The notes beneath the pieces are model-generated. The model worked only from the letters and a program-made list of their open reading frames with translations, was not told the DNA's origin and ran no database searches. From the NCBI RefSeq assembly GCF_036417845.1, contig NC_089981.1:39314668-39378667 (forward strand): a DNA stretch of 64,000 nt, in the 5' to 3' direction. This document shows positions 61,401 to 64,000 of this stretch, one piece after another; the first letter of the stretch is position 1; every line of letters starts with the position of its first letter. This DNA is from Apteryx mantelli (lineage: Eukaryota > Chordata > Aves > Apterygiformes > Apterygidae). A program made the translations under genes and the position numbers.

Positions 61401-64000
61401 GCTGAGACTCCAATAAAAGGACATCACGATTTGAGTCAAAACTATATTCAACCTCTTTCATAGGTCAAATGGAATAAAAAAAGAAGAATGTTTGGTTCTA
61501 TGCAGTATAAAAAAAATGGAAGAAGATCTCTCTAATGGTGATACCAAAGATAAAGAATGCTGGCTACAATTCCATCCAGATGTTGTTACCTGCCTCCTCA
61601 GAAATTAGTGAATTGTGATTTAATTCATCTTTACACTCTGTTTTATTGATAGTTCTCTTGCTTATTCTATTTTTAATGCCTTCACATTAGTTATTTTAAT
61701 ATATAAAGAGGCAGAAAAGACTGCAGATCACTGTAATGGAAAAGTCTACTCATATTAGACATGCTGTACAGCAACTACTTTCAAGATACATAAAACTTAT
61801 GTATCATAGGAATATAAACTGTCCAAGTAAAGAAGCTGTGCAGAAAACAGAGTGAACATTTTCAAACATGATTAAAACTGCTTATGTAAATAAATAAAGG
61901 TTTCCTGCTTTTTTCTTTCTTAATACTAAGGCCGAGGTTGCATTCCTGCTTAAACTGCTTCAAATTAATGCTGCCATAGTCCAGCCTTCCTCCTACCCAC
62001 AAGGTGTGCATTTCTGTCCCCACAGTGTGCTAGCATTACAGTACCATCTATTCCTGCAGTACCTCTGTGTAGGAAGATACGTCTAACCCAGACAAAAATC
62101 TAACTCAGAAGGAAAAAAAAACTCAGCATAAGGCAAAGGACAAGAATGAATGGAAAAGACAAATGAAGCACCAATTTATCTAGGCTTAAACTGCCATGGA
62201 ACTTAACCACCTGAGCAGGACAGTACAAATCACCTCTACCTGACTATGTATTTGAAACTATTTCTAACAGATTTTGATTCTGACAGCCCTCTTAATAAGA
62301 TGAGAATTTGCTGAAAAGATTATAGCTAAAATGCTGGACCTAGCACCCGTCATTTCCTGGACAGGCTATAGTGTGCCTGTTTCAGCAAAGAGTCCTAAAA
62401 TCCTATCTGAGAGACCACAATGTCCTTTTTCTACATTGTTGAACTGAAGTAGCAGCACTCAAAGGTTCATGCTAGGTGCTTAAACACAAAGAATCTTGAT
62501 AAGCTTGATTGCTTTTGCAATCAGTAGAAACACTTTCAAAGGAAAAGCACGCTGCTAGCAAAACATTCTCTTTGAAAAGTCTCAGTTTTGGAGTTCGCTC
62601 CAGTAGCTAACTAGAGAAACTGAAATCTTGGACAGCAAAAAGCCTTCCTTACATGGCGAGTTCCCAAAATGAATAAAGACAAGCTAAGGGTGTCATTTGA
62701 CAGTGCTATATTTTATGGGCTTTACTTTTTCTTTAAGTTCGTTTCCTAACTGAAATTCATATTTGATTGCCCAACTATGGTTGATTAGCACATGTCAAAG
62801 CCTCCGAGAGCACTGGGTAAACACTTCATGCAAAATTATCTTTTGTACAAAACCAAATAGCTTTTTGAATTCGTTACTGACCAGATGAGTTGAGTGGTCC
62901 ATATAAGCTATTTCTTACTTTCAATTGCTGGTCCTTGGCATCCAGTTCTTTTTGCAACATGTCTATGACCTGTGTCCTTCCCAGCATGACTTCTTCCTTT
63001 TCATGGAGCTTCTGTTTCAAGGCCTTTAGTAACTAGCAAAAAAAATAAAAAATAAAAATAAAAAATCAAGCAATCAATAAAGGAGTTAAAACTTTCACAG
63101 AATGACAGAATGGTTGAGGTTGAAACAGACCTCTGGAGATCATCTAGTCCAACCCCCCTGCTTAAGCAGGGTCACCTACAGCATGTTTCCAAGGATTGTG
63201 TTCAGGCAGTTTTTGAGTATCTCCAAGGAAGGAGACTTCACAACCTCTCTCAGTAACCTGTTCCAGCACTCAGTCACCCTCACAGTAAAAAGGTTTTCCC
63301 TCGTGTTCAGATGGAATTTCCTGTGTTTCAGTTTGTGCCCATTGCCTCTCATCCTATCGCTGGGCACAACTGAAAAGAGTCTGGCCCCATCCTCTTGACA
63401 TCCTCCCTTAAGATACTTGTACACGTTAGTAAGATCCACTCTCAGCCTTCTCCAGGCTGAACAGTCCCAGCTCTCTCAGCCTTTCCTCATATGAGAGATG
63501 CTCCTGTTCCTTAATCATCTTAGTAGCCCTTTGCTGGACTTGCTCCAGTAATTCCCTGTCTCTCTTGTATTGGAGAGCCCAGAATTGGACACAGCACTCC
63601 AGGTGTGGCCTCACCAGGGCCAAGTAGAAGGGGAGGATCACCTCCCTCAACCTGCTGGCAATGCTCTTCCTAATGCAGGCCAGGATACCATTGGCCTTCT
63701 TGGCCACAAGGGCACATTGCTGCCTCATGGTCAACTTGTCCACCAGGACCTTCTCCTCCTCTCTCTCTCTCTCTTTCAGAAGAGAAAGAAAAAGACTTAA
63801 CTTTATTTTTTTCCCAACCAGACATCTGAATTGTGCGCAGAACTTATTAATTATATGATTCCAAATTTCCCATGGCTAAGTCAAAACAAGCTACAGTGTT
63901 TCCAAACCAACATACCTGTTCTAGGTCAGCACTTGCGTCAGATTTAGCAGCTAATTTAAAGAGCTCCTGCTCATGCTTTTCTCTCTGTGCTTCCAGTTCC
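28302..64000 (-). CDS. GOLGB1: Giantin (Golgin B1), 22 coding exons, 5' end outside the window
   Basis: Giantin is a very long rod anchored in Golgi membranes by its C terminus; it tethers COPI vesicles, with p115/USO1 and GM130 among known partners, and helps organise the rims of cisternae. Twenty-two exons chain with matching phases and no stop from 64000 to TAA at 28302, giving 4,591 codons here. Identification rests on segments that match human giantin by eye: [53 protein letters not shown] near the end and a hydrophobic tail closing CLTGIL (human CFTGHL). Human giantin is 3,259 residues, so this one is more than 1,300 longer even without its N terminus. The middle is one 10.9-kb exon. 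A giantin paralogue cannot be wholly excluded, but the C-terminal match favours GOLGB1 itself. Confidence 0.92.
29241..29355 (-). CDS. GOLGB1: GOLGB1 exon (38 codons plus 1 nt)
   Basis: Encodes [20 protein letters not shown] then [18 protein letters not shown], a non-coiled acidic linker in the juxtamembrane cytosolic part. EEREALIIN resembles human QEQALLIDL in the equivalent place. Confidence 0.89.
30147..30281 (-). CDS. GOLGB1: GOLGB1 exon (44 codons plus split ends)
   Basis: Encodes [20 protein letters not shown] then [20 protein letters not shown] and EQSN. The [12 protein letters not shown] run corresponds to human AAENALSVAEEQ, the last coiled coil before the membrane anchor. Confidence 0.91.
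30628..30725 (-). CDS. GOLGB1: GOLGB1 exon (32 codons plus 2 nt)
   Basis: Encodes [20 protein letters not shown] then [12 protein letters not shown]. The PPGAPQE run corresponds to human APGAPQE, a short non-coiled hinge before the C-terminal anchor region. Donor AAAAG|GTCAGG. Confidence 0.91.
31138..31171. repeat. Perfect 34-bp palindrome
   Basis: Two 17-base arms with no spacer: aagataaagaacgcagt followed by its exact reverse complement. Sits in the GOLGB1 intron between the exons at 30628-30725 and 32279-32446, about 410 bp upstream of the 30725 acceptor in transcript order. It could extrude as a cruciform, or fold as a hairpin in the pre-mRNA. Confidence 0.95.
31952..31994. repeat. AT-rich inverted repeat, 13-base arms
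   Basis: Arms aattatcactaat and attagtgatgatt pair with one mismatch around a 17-base loop. In such AT-rich DNA it may be chance. Confidence 0.5.
32279..32446 (-). CDS. GOLGB1: GOLGB1 exon (56 codons)
   Basis: Encodes [20 protein letters not shown], then [20 protein letters not shown] and ends SFQGTVQ. Matches the human SQSLRENQQHYGDLLNHC region. Phase 0 at both ends. Confidence 0.91.
33571..33723 (-). CDS. GOLGB1: GOLGB1 exon (51 codons)
   Basis: Encodes [20 protein letters not shown], then [20 protein letters not shown] and [11 protein letters not shown]. The [15 protein letters not shown] run aligns by eye with human LKEIHQKELRIQQLN. Phase 0 at both ends. Confidence 0.91.
35028..35053 (+). 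repeat. G-rich tract with quadruplex potential
   Basis: G12, then C, GGG, A, GGGGG, AA, GG on the plus strand, i.e. antisense to GOLGB1, in a GOLGB1 intron. Confidence 0.8.
36165..36324 (-). CDS. GOLGB1: GOLGB1 exon (53 codons plus 1 nt)
   Basis: After completing Arg it encodes [20 protein letters not shown], then [20 protein letters not shown] and [22 protein letters not shown] resembles human SDKDQQLSHLQ in the same place. The Met is internal, not a start. Confidence 0.88.
37889..38040 (-). CDS. GOLGB1: GOLGB1 exon (50 codons plus 2 nt)
   Basis: Encodes [20 protein letters not shown] then [20 protein letters not shown] and ends NELAVL plus two bases of Arg. Donor TTAAG|GTGTGT. Confidence 0.88.
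38317..49212 (-). CDS. GOLGB1: GOLGB1 giant exon: 3,632 codons of continuous coiled coil
   Basis: A single 10,896-bp exon open throughout, from acceptor ttctcatgtttag to donor GATTG|GTAAGT. It encodes almost uninterrupted Leu/Glu/Lys/Gln heptads, rod-like and without recognisable globular domains. Landmarks in protein order: a first basic module [20 protein letters not shown] (near 44.2 kb), a second [20 protein letters not shown] (near 42.3 kb), [18 protein letters not shown] (near 40.9 kb), and four [10 protein letters not shown]-type blocks near 40.35, 39.55, 38.81 and 38.47 kb. The basic modules and the LQNDRDR blocks also occur in human giantin. The exon begins [12 protein letters not shown]; no start codon is implied, because it continues from the exon upstream. 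All plus-strand open frames inside it are antisense shadows. Confidence 0.94.
49499..49603 (-). CDS. GOLGB1: GOLGB1 exon (35 codons)
   Basis: Encodes [20 protein letters not shown] then [15 protein letters not shown], phase 0 at both ends, and joins directly to the giant exon at TLKQDG. Intron of only 286 bp to that exon. Confidence 0.88.
49982..50150 (-). CDS. GOLGB1: GOLGB1 exon (56 codons plus 1 nt)
   Basis: Encodes [20 protein letters not shown], then [20 protein letters not shown] and ends FVHTEQK. Starts phase 2 and ends phase 0. Donor AAAG|GTGAGT is near-consensus. Confidence 0.88.
50439..50548 (-). CDS. GOLGB1: GOLGB1 exon (36 codons plus 2 nt)
   Basis: Encodes [20 protein letters not shown] then [16 protein letters not shown] and two bases of Gly. 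Acceptor gttttgttgcag; donor AAGG|GTAAAG. Confidence 0.88.
50723..50742. repeat. (AC)n microsatellite
   Basis: About ten AC units in a GOLGB1 intron. Confidence 0.9.
51923..52053 (-). CDS. GOLGB1: GOLGB1 exon (43 codons plus 2 nt)
   Basis: Completes a Gly codon from the preceding exon, then encodes [20 protein letters not shown] and [20 protein letters not shown]. Acceptor ttttgacttaagtag is pyrimidine-poor; an in-frame stop lies just upstream, so the exon cannot extend 5'. Ends phase 0. Confidence 0.86.
52382..52512. repeat. 131-bp direct repeat, copy 1
   Basis: Begins aggcctctgaagacaccc and ends gagctaataaa. It matches the segment 987 bp to the right with no gaps and, by eye, one C/T difference. 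It lies in the intron 3' of the WW-containing GOLGB1 exon. I do not recognise it as a named element. Confidence 0.93.
53011..53134 (-). CDS. GOLGB1: GOLGB1 exon with a non-coiled WW segment (41 codons plus 1 nt)
   Basis: Encodes [20 protein letters not shown] then [20 protein letters not shown] and A. The GGWWPEY stretch, with Pro and Gly, is not coiled coil. Phase 0 start and phase 1 end, so skipping it would shift the frame. A 131-bp direct repeat lies on both sides of this exon. Confidence 0.87.
53369..53499. repeat. 131-bp direct repeat, copy 2
   Basis: The second copy, starting aggcctctgaagataccc, in the intron 5' of the same exon. The flanks outside the 131 bp show no clear similarity, which gives the repeat sharp edges. 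Confidence 0.93.
54040..54149 (-). CDS. GOLGB1: GOLGB1 exon (36 codons plus 2 nt)
   Basis: Encodes [20 protein letters not shown] then [17 protein letters not shown]. The basic, Ser/Thr-rich second half breaks the coiled-coil pattern. Starts phase 1; donor CAG|GTGGGT. A large intron (about 3.7 kb) precedes it. Confidence 0.87.
56308..56323. repeat. (AT)n microsatellite
   Basis: About eight AT units in the long GOLGB1 intron between the exons at 54040 and 57881. Confidence 0.85.
57881..58031 (-). CDS. GOLGB1: GOLGB1 exon (50 codons plus 1 nt)
   Basis: Encodes [20 protein letters not shown] then [20 protein letters not shown] and ends QIEEERE. Starts in phase 0 after acceptor ctcttgttag; donor GAAG|GTGAAT. 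Confidence 0.87.
58523..58533 (+). repeat. G11 homopolymer in a GOLGB1 intron
   Basis: Eleven G on the plus strand following an AT-rich stretch. No further structure. Confidence 0.8.
58996..59087 (-). CDS. GOLGB1: GOLGB1 exon (30 codons plus 2 nt)
   Basis: Encodes [20 protein letters not shown] then [11 protein letters not shown]; acceptor gtttttgtag, donor CAG|GTTAAC. Starts phase 1, ends phase 0. Confidence 0.86.
59900..60017 (-). CDS. GOLGB1: GOLGB1 exon (39 codons plus 1 nt)
   Basis: Encodes [20 protein letters not shown] then [19 protein letters not shown]. The donor is AATG|GTAAAA, the start of a long A run in the intron (a run of 19 T on the plus strand), so read alignment at this junction may be difficult. 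Confidence 0.85.
60405..60514 (-). CDS. GOLGB1: GOLGB1 exon (36 codons plus 2 nt)
   Basis: Encodes [20 protein letters not shown] then [17 protein letters not shown]. Phase 1 start joins the preceding exon and phase 0 end joins the next. Donor AAAAAT|GTATGT has a non-consensus last exon base but a good intron side. Confidence 0.83.
60900..61221 (-). CDS. GOLGB1: GOLGB1 exon (107 codons plus 1 nt)
   Basis: Opens [20 protein letters not shown], passes through a highly charged stretch with [20 protein letters not shown], and closes KEKMEELE with one base of the next codon. Pure coiled coil. Acceptor after a run of 12 T and taaatag; donor GAAG|GTATCC. Confidence 0.88.
62919..63032 (-). CDS. GOLGB1: GOLGB1 exon (38 codons)
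   Basis: Encodes [20 protein letters not shown] then [18 protein letters not shown], close to human KLRVLQRKLEEHEESLVGRA and QVVDLLQQEL. This is the best N-terminal match to giantin in the window. Phase 0 at both ends; acceptor ttttttgctag. Confidence 0.9.
63095..63756 (-). mobile_element. CR1 LINE, 5'-truncated, with remains of the ORF2 C terminus
   Basis: About 660 bp inside a GOLGB1 intron, in the same sense as the gene. The minus strand encodes the end of the CR1 reverse-transcriptase protein in two open pieces that change frame near 63430: one has [18 protein letters not shown], the other [19 protein letters not shown]. The piece is truncated and frame-broken, so inactive. It ends in the CR1 3' terminal motif and is bordered on the other side by a CT run. 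Confidence 0.92.
63757..63777 (+). repeat. (CT)n simple repeat beside the CR1 copy
   Basis: A run of TCTCTCTCTC at the 5' (truncated) border of the CR1 element, between it and the first in-window GOLGB1 exon. Confidence 0.8.
63916..64000 (-). CDS. GOLGB1: GOLGB1 exon, cut by the window edge
   Basis: Encodes [18 protein letters not shown] then [10 protein letters not shown] before donor CAG|GTATGT. It resembles the human N-terminal stretch around HEDELLQL and ends in phase 0. The first base shown completes a codon whose other two bases lie outside the window. Confidence 0.87.

Larger units (their letters stand above)
49213..63915 (-). other. GOLGB1: GOLGB1 introns 5' of the giant exon
   Basis: Introns from 286 bp to about 3.7 kb. 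Contents are the CR1 copy, the paired 131-bp repeat, microsatellites and homopolymers, and an unexplained phase-compatible open frame at 52058-52191. No nested gene was recognised. Confidence 0.7.

Noticed and set aside
63426-63743. Independent host gene encoding the 105-codon minus-strand frame
   Set aside because: It is the decayed reverse-transcriptase end of a 5'-truncated CR1 LINE.

Overview
This is a vertebrate nuclear window, most likely from a bird. Coding DNA is split into short exons with GT/AG junctions, and two CR1 LINE 3' ends of the kind abundant in birds and other sauropsids are present. Everything coding that I can support lies on the minus strand and belongs to two genes. The exon models below were built by hand: every junction was read from the sequence, and reading phase was carried across each junction as a check.

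Right and centre (about 27.8-64 kb): a GOLGB1 (giantin) gene, 5' end beyond position 64000. I can chain 22 coding exons from 64000 down to a stop at 28302. All phases agree, giving 4,591 in-window codons that are almost entirely heptad-type coiled coil and end in a C-terminal membrane anchor. One exon (38317-49212) is 10,896 bp long with 3,632 uninterrupted codons. The product tethers vesicles at the Golgi rim. Introns hold a CR1 LINE, simple repeats, a perfect 34-bp palindrome and a near-identical 131-bp direct repeat bracketing one exon.

Left-centre (about 6.4-21.8 kb): a complete, intact 377-residue muscle-type actin gene of eight coding exons, in the same orientation and downstream of GOLGB1. 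Its introns sit at mature codons 41, 84, 121, 150, 204, 267 and 327, the smooth-muscle actin set. Cys and Ser at the two smooth-muscle diagnostic positions agree, but the N terminus (DDDE) and several C-terminal residues differ from the known ACTA2 and ACTG2 products. A non-coding first exon and promoter should lie between 21.8 and 27.8 kb but could not be fixed.

Far left (1-6.4 kb): no gene that I can support; one short CR1 fragment and a degenerate 68-bp tandem duplication.

The two genes have no evident functional link; their adjacency is of positional interest, because I know of no actin gene beside human GOLGB1. No bacterial-type features (operons, CRISPR, IS elements) and no RNA genes were seen.
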